Shown here in pieces: positions 26,201 through 39,661 of a stretch of 64,000 nt of DNA. The first letter of the stretch is position 1. The number at the start of each line of letters is the position of its first letter. The stretch covers positions 394,648 to 458,647 of the forward strand of contig NW_026869907.1 of NCBI RefSeq assembly GCF_019925205.1, read 5' to 3'. The stretch is from Metopolophium dirhodum. Its lineage: Eukaryota; Arthropoda; Insecta; Hemiptera; Aphididae. The position numbers and the translations under genes were made by a program. Below the pieces are notes generated by a model. It ran no database searches. It saw only the letters and a list, made by a program, of their open reading frames with translations, and was not told the DNA's origin.

Positions 26201-29200
26201 TTTTCGTGTTATTTAAATAATTCTTCTTTATCATTGTTCGAAAACGTACCTCTATTCGTATTAATGAAATAGAAGAATAGTGCTTACACTGTTATTTCTT
26301 ATCGAGCTTCTTCTTCTTCTTCTTCTTCTTCATATTGTCATTATTGTGTTCAACGACCGTAAGTAAAGACGACGTCTAAAATAAGTCTTACATTAATTCG
26401 TTCTATGAAACAATTACGATTAGATATTATTTACTATTTAGATGCTTAAACATATTTTGACGGGCTATCCGACATTCACAAAGTTGCATTACAAAGTGTA
26501 TTGAGTATGTTTGTCTTATCAACGTATACATAATTGCATATTATCATAATATTATATCTATATAAACATAATATTAATTTATAATATACAAACTCGGTTA
26601 ACAATGTCATTGCAATATGAAAATCAAGGAAAAACTAAACCATAGAAATATACTTCGTCCGTAGTTATTCATCAATACAAGTTCAACTTGATTTTATATT
26701 TTCTACGTGAGCCCACTTCAAACACGTGCACGTCTAAAATGTATGCATTTTCAAGAGGTAGAAGGAATATGCACTGTATTCATTTTACGTTATTAAATTT
26801 ACGTGCACCACTCCAATAAGAGCAATATATCCACCACAAATTTCATCTTATTTTTATAATGTGATCCTAATGGTTTATACCTATTTTTGTCTATGAAATA
26901 TTAGGTTTAGGCTACTTAGAGTATTTGTATTTAGACGATTAAGCATTCAAAATTTTTCGTTTATTTCATAAAAAAATCTTTCAAATAATTTAAATATACT
27001 TAATACTTATGTATATATATAAGAAAAACGATATATTATAAATTATTTATTCACAAGTTCCATGTACCTAAATAAAGATTAGAATAACTATTTTCTTCAA
27101 CACTTAACGTTTTGCGTTTAATTATAATCAATTTGACATTATGTAAAGTAAAATAAAATGTTATAAAAGTGTAAATGTTTATTGCTATATGATAATATTG
27201 ATAACAAATTGTATAATATAGTAAAGTTTCTATAAAGCATAATAACTATTATATAAGTGGTATAAAAATAAGGAAAATAATTTTGTACAATATAATTTAC
27301 ATTTATGTACACAATACTATGTATTTATATTTATTATACCTTTTTAACACATATTCTTATACAAATCTATAGATGCTGACCGAACATCGTTATGTAAAAA
27401 TTATAATTTCATCGCTAAGAAACGTTTTACATGTTTATGAACATAGTCTTAGGTATTCTGATTAATCAATTATAGAATACGTGTTTTTCAAGAAAATTAA
27501 AACCCCCTTTGAGAAAAATTTCAATATTTGTTATTACTACGCCAGACCTGCTGATGAGAGGTCTAAGGAAGAGGTGTAATATTTTTTTTTTTCACTTAAC
27601 CGACGAAGTTTTTAAGGCAACCAAAGTTTTTGGATTACTACCACGCAGAACGTCACAGACCCCAACATGATTTATCGTTCTGCGACTTTCAATTATTTTC
27701 TTACCAACCATATAGGTCTGTGAAACATCTAATGATGCGAGAAAATCATAATAGTTTTAAAACATCCGCTGTGACTCGTAGAATTTTATTGACAGCTCTT
27801 GATTTTTTTTTTTATTATTATTCATATTTTGTTTTTTGTATTTGAGTTTTTATTATGTATAATAAAAAATTTTAAATAATAAAATATTTAATTTAAAACA
27901 AAACAAAAAAAAATTATTCTTAAAAAATATTTTCATATTATGTAATGTGATACCTTGCTCAAAATTAAATAAAAAATATCAATATTCATGGCCAATTAAT
28001 TAAACATTCAAAAGTTGATTCAAGCATGAACGGCAGTCCATTTTTTTCTATATCGTGTTAGTTATAATAGTTTGTATAATCCTATCATAATAATTGAACA
28101 TATTGAATTGTTGGAAATACCTAGGTATCTGGTATTCATTTTAATTGGAGCACTAAAATGCAACATTTCTATAAAATATCATTAAGTTGTATTCACAATA
28201 AAATTGTAATAATAACATCAAGTCAGTGGTACTAAAATATAAATATTCCTCATTTAATAAGAACGCGTGTGTAATAATATCAACTATCTATATTCTATAG
28301 TCTATATAAAATATTTCAACGATTCTCACTCCACTTAGTAACAAAATAATAACTTTTTACAATTAATTAGGTAGACAATTTCCAATAAAGATATTTAAAT
28401 ATCCGTTATTTAATCACTGTAACGTATCGTTTGATTAACTCATAATAGTCAATAATATTATATACTAATTATATTCGGATCGGTGAAAAGGAAAGTATAC
28501 AATATTATCATAGTTATAATATTCGAGATTAAAATTATTAATTTATACATCGAAAAAATTCGGGTACCTATCAGCGTTGTACATAATTATTCATATCACG
28601 TCTACAAGTCATTAATAAACAAATCACACGTTTTGGGGAGTTTTTCAGTGTATTATAGGATACCACGTCACTTGGTAATATTAATGAATGTTTTAACTAA
28701 AAAAGGTAATATTTTTAAGTAAGTATACCAATGTAATGTATAATATAGTTGTTGAGCATCAGTCGTTTCTTGATTTGTTTAAATATTGATTTGTTTATTC
28801 TCACTTAGTTTGTGTACACAATATTTTATCCAGGCGGGTTTTCTTTTAAACCTTGTTCGCTGCAAAACCCTGTGAAGATGTAATAGGAAATTAAACGAGG
28901 GCAACCATTAAACCGAGTTTTAATATTCTGTAATTTTTTTTATCGTTTGATACAAGTCTTTTTTTCGCCACTGACAAATATATTTTGACCATAATAAAAT
29001 AATAATAATGCACAGAAACACAACGATCTATTTTTTTTTCTCGTTATTGTCGTCACTTTCGATCTTTTGAGTTTCCTGCTAATTTTGTTGCTAATACAAT
29101 AAAGCAGTTATAACTTAAAATTTATATATCGAATAACTCTTTGTCGCCAAGTGTACGATTATAAATTATAATTTACGTAATTGTACGTAGTATAAAATCA

Positions 29201-31330
29201 ATAAGTTCTTGATAAACTCAATAAATATTATCGAAATACCAAACGATTGTCTGATGTTTGCTATAATAAATAATGATGTCAATCAATAACAAATGTTAAT
29301 CACTACGTACGCATGGATTTTGTTTAAAAAAAATGTAATTTGATACTTTGAAAAACTGGCAATACATACATGCGGTGCATCAATGACGGTTGATTATCCA
29401 GAAAATGAAACGAAAATAACTTATAATGTTATTGTAATGGGTTTGATACGGTGACGAGGAGCATTGTTTAAACAACTTTTTCAACAATAATCATACGCCT
29501 AAAATGTCATTTGTCCCAGTAGGTGTACTCAATAGTGATATTCTGTCGTGATGTAATATTAATAGCATTAAACCTGGCAATGATTCGAATTTGGAAAATT
29601 ATTTATTGCTACGACCTATCACATTAATACGGGTGGCCATATTTTAATCATTGCACTGGGTCCTGAATGTCTATCTGACATACCAGGAATTATTATCACG
29701 AACATTGCGTGGTACCTACTATAATTATCATTGTTAATATTATGGTTATAATTACAATACTATAGTGGTGTACTCATAAATCGTGTTATAATAATATGAG
29801 CTATATAATATTATACACCTATAAATACTCCGATTCTCTTAACGAAATTGACGTAGAAAAACATTATGATATTTTATAATTTTCACGGATTTCAAACACT
29901 AATGAATGATTAATAACGTGTTGAGTGGTTGGTCCAATTAATAAATTACAGGTATTTCAGAATAAGCTATCCATTATTATGTTGATGATGAATGGCCAAA
30001 ACGAATATTATATTTTATATATTTTATTTTTTATTTTTAATGTGGTTAATCATTGTCAGGTAAACGGTTTCCGGAGAAATACGCTTCCGATACAGTGACC
30101 GCAAGGAGTGAATAAATAAAAAAAAACGTTTTAATTCAATTTGCATATCTTGGACGGTATCCAAAATGGTATTATGTCCAGGTCCAACACAGTGCCAAGA
30201 TAGTTTGACCGTTCCAATCATCCGTGAAAATCTATCTCAATAGGCTACAATATTCCCTCTTTGTGCACCCATTCACGCCTTGGCTTGGTTACTTTCTTTA
30301 TTATTCTTTTTCCGCGCTCGTTTTATCGTTCAAATATTGTTTTATTCTTCTAAAACGTCGAGGTTATATACTTGGTTTTGACTTTTAGGTTTGCAAAGAG
30401 ATTGAAACAAACAACTAGAAATTATTTATTATTTTGCTTTGTTTACAACGAATCAAAACCCACAACAGTAGGTACCTATACTTATAGAACATGTTGCTCA
30501 ATAGACTTTTATTTGGTCAATCTATGATAAAGTATTTGAACAAAATATAAAATTATATTATATTAGTTACTATTATATATTATATGCATATTTATATTAT
30601 ATCATATTACTAGATTAGTTAATATAATATAATACCAAAAACACTATTGAATACTAAAACCACCAACCAAAATAAATACACTCTAAGGTCTAAAGCGAGT
30701 TAAGTATACATACGTTATAAATGTTAGCACATGAAACAATGAAAATATTTTGATTACCAAGCTTTGCTGAAACGTAACAAGACCTAAACATGTTTAATGA
30801 CTTACCCTTTATAGTTGTCAATAATATATACCTAAATACAGATTTTAACGTGCTTAAATAAGTTTTCACGTCATTGTATAACCAGGCGATCGGTGATAAT
30901 TCCAATTAAATTAGGTCACACTTATGTTTGGAAAATGCCAATAATTACGTTTAAATGTATTTAATGCGAATATGATCGATAACATTCATTAGCTGGAGTT
31001 TAATCTAATCGTTTCTATTAAAACGCTCAAAAATAAAAATTTCAACGCACGTGGTTGGATAAAAAAAAAAAAATTGTAGAGCAAAGAGAGGTGACAATAG
31101 AGTGGGGAAAAGAAACCTTAGTACATTTGATCAAGTTAAGTGCCTTCGTTTTTAGAAATCTTTCTATGATTGATAGCAGTAGAAAACTTTTGACGGCTGA
31201 ATGAACGAAACCAGCGGCAGTCAGTTACCCTCCTGCATACCGTTCTACTTTGAGTTTATAGAAGAGATATTGTTATAAATTCGACAATGAGATTTATGTT
31301 AAATGGCCGAGAGTGTACTAAGAACCGTAG
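23252..31330. other. Intronic DNA, simple repeats only
   Basis: This long intronic block has no recognised gene. It contains (AAT)n at 25459-25480 and 25744-25762, poly-A at 25666-25687, a C14 run at 25924-25937 and (TTC)n at 26307-26331. A CpG-richer patch with the phrase CGGGCCCGCCGCCCG lies at about 23930-24180. Short open frames around 25.2-26.2 kb encode strings produced by the simple repeats and show no domains. Confidence 0.5.
26307..26331. repeat. (TTC)n microsatellite
   Basis: About eight uninterrupted TTC units. Confidence 0.9.
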
Positions 31331-31549
31331 TACGATAATGCTTCTTTCTTCAGTCAGGAAGCACAAGACGCGTTGGATGCTGTAAGGAAAACTTTCTTCA
31401 TCGATTATCCAGTAATACAACGACGACGTGATTTTATGATCCTTGAGCCGGGGATTACCGTGTCACTTCCGGTATTTTTTTTTTACACAGATTATGCAAA
31501 CATCGAATGGAAGTTTACTGTGGTTAAGTTGGAGGTGAATCCAAAATAA
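31331..31549 (+). other. Unrecognised open stretch, possible exon or gene relic
   Basis: About 70 codons are open from a TAG at 31328-31330 to a TAA at 31547-31549. The likely start of coding is just after a good acceptor-like CTTCTTTCTTCAG (ending 31352). The predicted residues begin SQEAQDALDAVRKTFFIDYP and include the phrase ILEPGITVSLPV. They look more protein-like, and the DNA is GC-richer, than neighbouring AT-rich intron. I do not recognise the family. It has no upstream in-frame ATG, so it would have to be an exon of a nested gene, a cassette exon or a decayed transposon/retrocopy. A run of nine T (TTT codons) at about 31481 could also hide a frameshift. Confidence 0.25.
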
Positions 31550-33720
31550 AGTCCATAATTTTTAACCTTGGTGTAAGACTTAGGTATACATAAAAAAAAA
31601 ATAATTCTTGTAAATCGTCTAGATTACATTTAACTTTTAATATTTATATTAAGATCTCTGACATATTATAATGAATATCGTCATGTAAAGCACGTTATGC
31701 ATATTTTATCATTGGCAAAGATGAGATGAGACGATTTTATTAAATAAGAAACAGTCAATAAAAATGTAGGTCATTGTGTGAAAATATTTATATACGAGTG
31801 AAATTCATACTCAAATAATATATTATGATATTACGTACAACAAAATAAAAAAAAAAAAATTGATAAAATCTATATTTTATCAGACCAATTTAAAATGTCG
31901 ATAAGAAGTTTGAAATTCTAAAAAATATTTTAAAATACTGTACAAGAGTATCAATAATAACAGACATTATTTTTCAAAAATATGCGATGTAGCTTATTTA
32001 GTTACACCCTTCTTGAAAAATCTTAAGGACATGAAAAAATGACTAAAATATTCTAAAAGTATTTACTAAAAAGCAGTATTATGTTGTCAAAAAGCTTAAC
32101 AAAAATAGACTTCATAATATCTACAATTTATTTTTATAAAAAATAAACATTTGCTTAGTGTCAATTTAAACCTTAATACAATATTCTTACAGCAAAAATT
32201 AGTTTCGTATTCGGTAACTACTTTATTCACTCGAAAGTTTTTTTTATTTTTATGTTAATTTCAGTAAAATATGGTAGTCATATTAAATAACGATATGATT
32301 TCATAGTTTAAGTATACAATACATGTGTATACCGTATAAATATATTGGGATTCAGTAGCATTTTAATTCTTCAGTGATACACCTAGAAATTCCAAAATAC
32401 CAATACCTCCACCTATTAACATTGAACCACCTGAAAACATTCGCTATACGGACAGTATAAGCCATCGTTCGACATTCGATTGAAATATTATGTCTGTGAA
32501 CAACTTGAGACTTTTTTTATACTCAAATCAAATAATCAGCTCCCAGTAATCTAAATAAATTAAAGTGACGACTTATAAATTTGGCAGTACGTGACTAAAA
32601 TGTGATGACTATCTGTAGTGGTTGGTGCATATAAATATCAACGAGTTATCATTATAGAGCAATAATTCATTACGGCGCTCCTCGACAGTCACTTTATCAA
32701 TAAGTAATCGTACAATTCAAACAGGCGTGAACAATAATTTGATGTTATCTTGTAAATTTGATGGAAACGCGCGTTAAGTCCCTGAGGATCGCGCTGTGGT
32801 GGTATTGGAAAAACACTATTCACCGACGGAACAATAATGATCGATAGTCGCATGTAAAGTGCGCGCTTTGACGGCGAAACATCAAACGGCGCAAAGCGTT
32901 CGTGTAGAAAAGCTCAGCTCTATACCGCAGAATAACCACCGCAAAATAAAATTAATCGCATATTATAGTGTGCGGCGTGTATAGTCGTAAGCTCACAGCG
33001 ACACGGCACATGGGATTCAGTCGATCAAACAAAACTGCAGTAACGATTAAAATCGCGATCACGTCACCGAGTAGAACACACACGCACTTCTGTGTACATG
33101 TAGTGAATACGTTTCACGTCATACTTTATAAGTCATAACACTGCACACCCACGCACAGTATTATATTATTGCAATAATGTTATAATTATTATGGCGTGTT
33201 TAGAATCCAATTTTACGCCGTCAAAGAGGATACGAAACGTGACGAATTCGATCAAACTAAATAATATTATGCGATGCGTATGCGTCCCCGCGTCGGAATA
33301 AAAAGTCAAAACCGAACGACGTCTTACCGCGAAGACTTCAGTGTAGTACGTGCAACACCGAATCCATATAAAGCCTTCGACGGCGCAACGTCGTTTGAGT
33401 TGTTTGCCGGTGACATCAAGCGAGCGTAATTTTAACGTTTCCGGCCGTATATATTATGTTCATAACTTCGCTACAAGTTATCACTAAAAGATGCATAGAA
33501 ACTTCTCCATCTCTGTCTCACCATTTCCTTATTTATTTGCCCTAACACGTCATGCGATTTGTCGTACACGTAAACAGTTTATGAATACAATAAAGGTACA
33601 TATTATCCATTATAACACGCGCGGAAACAGAGCCTGCCGTTGCCTTTTATTTAAATGCTACCTTATAAAAACTTCATTATACTTATGCTGTAACTTGTAT
33701 CTACTATAAAGTTAAAAACT
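31550..33720. other. Intronic DNA with a CpG-richer patch
   Basis: No gene recognised. CG dinucleotides are frequent at about 32750-33450, and short open frames there carry no known domain. The remainder is AT-rich. Confidence 0.45.
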
Positions 33721-34320
33721 GAGCAAGTGGGTGTCGCCCTGCTGCACAGTAGGTTACAAGTGGGTCACTGTAGTGGATGGTGTTAAATTTGATTTCAATG
33801 ATATAATATCATTGTATAAGAGAAACGATTCTTAGCGAAAACGGTCAGTCAGCCTAGCTATGATATTACTAAGTATATTTGATGATATTACTGTGAATAA
33901 AGTAATTTATATATTTACCTATTTACGTGGAACCTTGTTTTAAATTTTCAATCCTTAGCTATAAAAGTTGAACATTTTATGAATTTTAACTACAAAATAA
34001 TTATTAAATTTTAAATTTGATAAATTTTGTCAAAATTTGAACTTTAAATGCTTATAAAAAAAAATTGTGCCTATGTATTTTTAATATTTTTCAACTTCTA
34101 GTGAAAAATTATACCAGGAAATATTGATTTTTATGGAAAAATAAACTAAAAAAACTGAATACTGACAATGTCCATAAACAGCTCAAAAAGAGTCAAAATA
34201 TTTTCAAAATCTTATGGTGAATAGAAAATTATTTCAAATACTTACCGTGTACACAGACACGCAAAAAAAAAAACACACATCATTGTAAAATCAATACATT
34301 CTCGTTCCACTCAGAATCTA
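33721..34320 (+). mobile_element. ACGATTCTGAGCG-family repeat, internally deleted copy
   Basis: The left end is GCAAGTGGGTGTCGCCCTGC. Then come the hairpin CAATGATATAATATCATTG (33796-33814) and a variant core ACGATTCTTAGCG. The right end has CATCATTGTAAAATCAATAC followed by CACTCAGAATCTA at 34320. The whole copy is 600 bp, about 1 kb shorter than the copy at 36663, and lacks most of the internal modules. The family has no visible transposase and its class is unresolved. Confidence 0.75.
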
Positions 34321-34599
34321 AAATAGGTGAAATCATATACTTTCCACTACTTATGATTTGATCAGACCAAGTTGCAGTTATATTTTCTGGTACAAAATAT
34401 CTCAGTAAAAATATTCCATACAAACTATCCCAACACAAAAAAAAATTCTATAGCAAAATATCCCGTGTAAAACTTAATTCAAAATAAATGTTTACCTTTA
34501 CCATGAAATTGGCGGTTATAAGTAATCCAAAAATCAAAAATATCTCGGACAAAAGTATTGCATGACAAAATAAAATTACAACAAGAAAATTATTGTTGG

Positions 34600-34876
34600 G
34601 GGACGGAGTGGCCGAGTGGACTAAGGTGTTAGTTGCGACTCGCACCGGCGCCGGTTCGAATCTCGGTCTGGTGTGGCACTTCTCTTCGGGCAGTCACGGT
34701 GTCTGGAGAGAGAGGCCTCCATCCCCTTCACTTGAGCATGGCAGATACCTACGGGTGCCCACTTGAAAACTCTGCCAAACTAAAACACACATGTTTACAA
34801 AAGCCTACAGTACCCTCTCTCACAGTTAAAATCCACCGAATGGCCTAAGTTTCCGTGGATTAATTAATAAAAAAAA
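34600..34876 (+). mobile_element. tRNA(Ser/Leu)-like SINE, full-length-looking copy
   Basis: The 277-bp element begins with a tRNA-like head containing an A-box TGGCCGAGTGG (34609-34619) and a B-box GGTTCGAATCT (34653-34663), the two parts of a Pol III internal promoter. The head resembles class II tRNAs (Ser/Leu). The body carries GTCTGGAGAGAGAGGC, GGCAGATACC and GGGTGCCCACTTGAAAA, and ends in GGATTAATTAATAAAAAAAA. It is shared with the truncated copy at 21005. I could not see a clear target duplication. An open frame crossing it is a coincidence of the head's GC content. Confidence 0.85.
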
Positions 34877-35250
34877 GTTATTATTATACATGTATATAAT
34901 ATAACTAATTAGAAATTTCCAAAAATCCATAAAATAAAAAAAATGGTTTATACAACACGCATATATAAATAATTTAAAAACAAACAAATAAATATGTATC
35001 TTCCTTTACAAAAATGCTTGAGTAAAAATTAATTTAAAAAAATATTATATATGTACATAAATATTAAAATATATTTTTCGCAAAAATTATAAAAAATAAT
35101 ATAAAAATGATATCAAGTATTAAGTGCGATTGATTTTATATATTTATTTTGTTTAGTTTCATACTTTTAAAATATTGGACTTAAAAGCTTGTCTATTTTT
35201 TAATCCACACAATTGTATTATTCACCATAAACATGGGTAAAATAAAAAAA

Positions 35251-36662
35251 AGGTGGATAAGTGGATGTCGCTCTGCTGTACAGTAGGTTACAAGTGGGTC
35301 ACTGTAATGGATGGTGTTAAATTTGAATTCAATGATATAATATCATTGTATAAGAAAAACGATTCTGAGCGAAAACGGTCAGTCACCCTATGATATTACC
35401 AAGTATATTTGATGATATTATTGTGAATAAAGTAATTTATATATTATCCTATTTACGTGGAGCCATGTTTTAAATTTTCAATCCTTAGTCATAAAAGTTA
35501 AACATATTATACATTTTTAACCACAAAATAATTAATAAATTATAAATTTGATAAATGTTGTCAAAATTTGAACTTTAAATGCTTATAAAAAAAAACTGTG
35601 CCTATGTATTTTCAATATTTTTCAACTGCTATTGTAAAAATATATCAGGAGTCTTGTATTAAATTTTCACGCTTTTTTACCCAACAAATAAAAATTTATT
35701 GATATTTATAGAAAAAAAAACTAAAAAAATTGAAAACTGAAAATGCCCGTAAACAGCTCAAAAAGTGTCAAAATATTTTCAAAATTGTATGGTGTATAGG
35801 AAATGCTAATATAAACATTCAGTGAAATTTTCATGTATCTACAGTTATTCGTTTTTGAATTACAAGAAAATAAGGAAATCGGTACATGAGAAATCGAGTG
35901 AATATCTAATGTTGTAAAAATATGAATTTAAAACGCTCATAAAAATTTAATTTGACTTTCTTGTAGAAATTTTTTTTTTGATAAAGTTAGACAAACTTAT
36001 GAGGAATCTTGTATTAGATTTTAAAATCTTAGATTTAAAAAGAAAATTTTTTATGAATTTCTAACTCAAAATAATTTGCAAATTTTCGTGATTTTTCCGT
36101 ATTTTTTCAAGATTTGAACTTTAAACGTGTATAAAAAAAAACTGTGACTAAGGATTTTTAATTTTTTTCATCTGCCTTTGAAACAATAACCTAGGAGCCT
36201 TCTATTAAATTTTCAAGCTTTTTTACCCAACAAATAAAATTTTATTGATATTTATAGAAAAAAAATTTAAAAAAACTGAAAACTGACAATGTCCGTAAAC
36301 AGTTCAAAAAAAGTCAAATTATTTTCAAAATTGTATTGTGTATAGAAAATGCAAATATAAACAACCAGTGAAAATTTCATGCATCTACGGTCATTTGTTT
36401 TAGAGTTACACCAATAACCAAAATCGATTTGGTTAAAAATCGATTTTGCGTAAAAATTCCCGTTTTTCCTTAATTTTTCTTTTGTTTTTCACATCGCTTT
36501 TGAAAACTACTGGGAAATTAAAATTTTGACCTCCCCAATGCACCAACGATATTCACTTTCCCATCAAACAAGATACTGAAGTCGAAAATCGAAGCATTAT
36601 TTCGACTACTTATCGTGTACACAGACACAAAAATAAAAAAATAAAAAAAAAAATAAAAAAAA
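35251..36662 (+). mobile_element. ACGATTCTGAGCG-family repeat, copy fused head-to-tail to the next
   Basis: The left end is AGGTGGATAAGTGGATGTCG, followed by the hairpin CAATGATATAATATCATTG (35330-35348) and ACGATTCTGAGCG. The body holds two diverged modules about 546 bp apart, each with GTATAAAAAAAAACTGTG-like and ATTGATATTTATAG phrases. The copy lacks the usual right end and runs through an A-rich tract directly into the left end of the next copy at 36663. From about 35690 to 36650 it is nearly identical to 37373-38333. Confidence 0.8.
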
Positions 36663-38450
36663 AGGTGGGCAAGTGGATGTCGCTCTGCTGTACTGTAGGT
36701 TACAAGTGGGTCACTGTATAATGGATGGTATTAAATTTGAATTCAATGATATATCATTGTATAAGAAAAACGATTCTGAGTGGAGACGATATGTCAGTCT
36801 AGGTATAAGACATATTATACACTTATCTATGGTATTAAAAAAAAAATTGACCTATAATAAATTCCAAATTAATCATATCACAATATCCATTAGGTACATA
36901 TAACGCGTTATACATCAACAACAAACCGTGATACTATCATCATAATATATCGATGAAAATAATACAAATTAGAAGTTTCAAGTGCCCACGAATAATATTA
37001 TACAATCACAACAAAATAACTAAAATAGTTATTCTAGGTTTTTATGTAATTTCGTCCAAATTTGAACTTAAAATGACTATACAAATAAACTGTGCTTGTG
37101 TATTTTTTAGATTTTTTGGTAACCGAATTATCTATTTACATGGAATCTTGTTTTAAATTTTCAATCCTTAGCTATAAAAACTGAACATTTTATAATTTAT
37201 TAATTACAATGGTTGATAATTTTCGAGATTTTGATAAATTCTGTCCAAATTTGATCTTTAAATGCTTATAAAAAAAAACTGTGCCTATGTATTTTCAATA
37301 TTTTTCAACTGCTATTGTAAAAATATATCAGGAGTCTTGTATTAAATTTTTACACTTTTTGGCCCAACAGATAAAACTTTATTGATATTTATAGAAAAAA
37401 AAACTAAAAAAATTGAAAACTGAAAATGCCCGTAAACAGCTCAAAAAGTGTCAAAATATTTTCAAAATTGTATGGTGTATAGGAAATGCTAATATAAACA
37501 TTCAGTGAAATTTTCATGTATCTACAGTTATTCGTTTTTGAATTACAAGAAAATAAGGAAATCGGTACATGAGAAATCGAGTGAATATCTAATGTTGTAA
37601 AAATATGAATTTAAAACGCTCATAAAAATTTAATTTGACTTTCTTGTAGAAATTTTTTTTTTGATAAAGTTAGACAAACTTATGAGGAATCTTGTATTAG
37701 ATTTTAAAATCTTAGATTTAAAAAGAAAATTTTTTATGAATTTCTAACTCAAAATAATTTGCAAATTTTCGTGATTTTTCCGTATTTTTTCAAGATTTGA
37801 ACTTTAAACGTGTATAAAAAAAAACTGTGACTAAGGATTTTTAATTTTTTTCATCTGCCTTTGAAACAATAACCTAGGAGCCTTCTATTAAATTTTCAAG
37901 CTTTTTTACCCAACAAATAAAATTTTATTGATATTTATAGAAAAAAAATTTAAAAAAACTGAAAACTGACAATGTCCGTAAACAGTTCAAAAAAAGTCAA
38001 ATTATTTTCAAAATTGTATTGTGTATAGAAAATGCAAATATAAACAACCAGTGAAAATTTCATGCATCTACGGTCATTTGTTTTAGAGTTACACCAATAA
38101 CCAAAATCGATTTTGTTAAAAATCGATTTTGCGTAAAAATTCCCGTTTTTCCTTAATTTTTCTTTTGTTTTTCACATCGCTTTTGAAAACTACTGGGAAA
38201 TTAAAATTTTGACCTCCCCATTGCACCAACGATATTCACTTTCCCATCGAACAAGATACTGAAGTCGAAAATCGAAGCATTATTTCGACTACTTATCGTG
38301 TACACAGACACAAAAATAAAAAAATAAAAAAAAAAACACACATCATTGTAAAATCAATACATTCATCGTTTCACTCAGAATCTAAAAAATAAAAAAAAAA
38401 AACACACATCATTGTAAAATCAATACATTCATCGTTTCACTCAGAATCTA
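36663..38450 (+). mobile_element. ACGATTCTGAGCG-family repeat, longest copy, with duplicated right end
   Basis: The left end is AGGTGGGCAAGTGGATGTCG, with a shortened hairpin CAATGATATATCATTG (36744-36759) and a variant core ACGATTCTGAGTG. About 270 bp are present between head and modules that the previous copy lacks. The two 546-bp-spaced modules follow. The right end CATCATTGTAAAATCAATAC...CACTCAGAATCTA occurs twice in tandem, ending at 38384 and 38450, a 66-bp period. Short open frames here are by chance. Confidence 0.8.
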
Positions 38451-39644
38451 AAAACATCCTTGAATTAATGTACAACCTTTTAAGTGATTTTATAAATGTC
38501 TGTTCGAAATCCATCACCATAGAGTTTGATTGAAAATTTGATCTGAAAATATTAATAATTTGATTTAGTAATTCAGAATAAGCAACTATTTTCATATTTA
38601 CAATCACTTTAGATTAAGTCCGCTCATTATTCCATAATTTTTACTTCTAATCACAACTTTTATAACACAGATTAAATTTTGAATTAATATTTTTGCAGGG
38701 ATATTTTGATTTTTGTAAATTTTTTCGGGGATAATTTATCGTGAGACCATATTTTCTGAATATAAATACAGAATGTTCTCTTTAAATTTTCAATTTCAAA
38801 TAAGAATTACATTGGTTTTTTTTTAAATAAAATATATAGTTTGACTGATGTTGATTATAAGCATGAGTTGACAGGTTATGTGATTATTCATCATATAATA
38901 CATTTACCATCATCATTATTATTAACTGTGATAATTTATTAATTATAAATTAATTTTATATTTTAAATTGTAAGCTTTTAAAATTTGAACTTTCAGATTT
39001 TCAAAAATCTATAGATTCTAGCAGATATATATAATAGTATGTGTTCTAGTTAATAAAATAAGGGTAAGAGTCAAACATCGTTAGTTGAAAATGTACAAGT
39101 GGTTGGGATACTCAGAAATAAAACATGGAAGTTTTTGTAAAGTTCGTATAGTTATGAAAAAAAAAATTGTTAGAGTTGATTATCAGAAACTACGTACCGT
39201 AGAACAAAAAAAACAAACCCAATAAGGATGTTTTATAGAGTCTTCTACACATTCCAAGTTTGAAAAATATCTAGTTATTTCGACTCTTTACGTTTTAAAA
39301 TTATGAAAAAAATTAGATTTAATTTTTGGTATTTTTATTATAGTTCTAAATTGTATTATGACTCGAATAATTCGTATTTATGAACCCAAATGAATTATTA
39401 TATTAGTTCCTACTTGTTTACTATCGTGACCAGGGACGTTCGAAAATTATATCTACGTATCACTGAGAAAAATATTATTTTTTTTATACTTCGAACGTCC
39501 GTTTAACATTTTACGGTATGGACGTTGCGCGGTTTGGTGGTGTAGTCTACGAGGCCGTAGCGAATATCTTAATTAAAACTGTTACAGAGCTGTGGGCTAG
39601 TTAAAATTTAGGGCCATAAAAATATAACAGTGGATTTATTACCA

Positions 39645-39661
39645 CCCCCCCCCCCCCCCCC
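39645..39661. repeat. Poly-C homopolymer (17 C)
   Basis: An uninterrupted C run followed by CCACCACCACTG-like units; likely length-variable and prone to assembly error. Confidence 0.9.

Noticed and set aside
27630..27845. Possible mariner transposase fragment (CDFQLF near 27700)
   Set aside because: Only a six-residue resemblance to the DD34D C-terminal motif, with no supporting upstream or downstream blocks or terminal repeats.
34600..34680. Functional tRNA-Ser/Leu gene
   Set aside because: A- and B-boxes are present, but the anticodon arm and acceptor pairing are not convincing and the sequence continues into a SINE body shared with 21005-21205.
33491..37156. Several 65-76-codon open frames between 33.5 and 37.2 kb
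   Set aside because: They fall in or beside SINE and dispersed-repeat sequence and differ between repeat copies.
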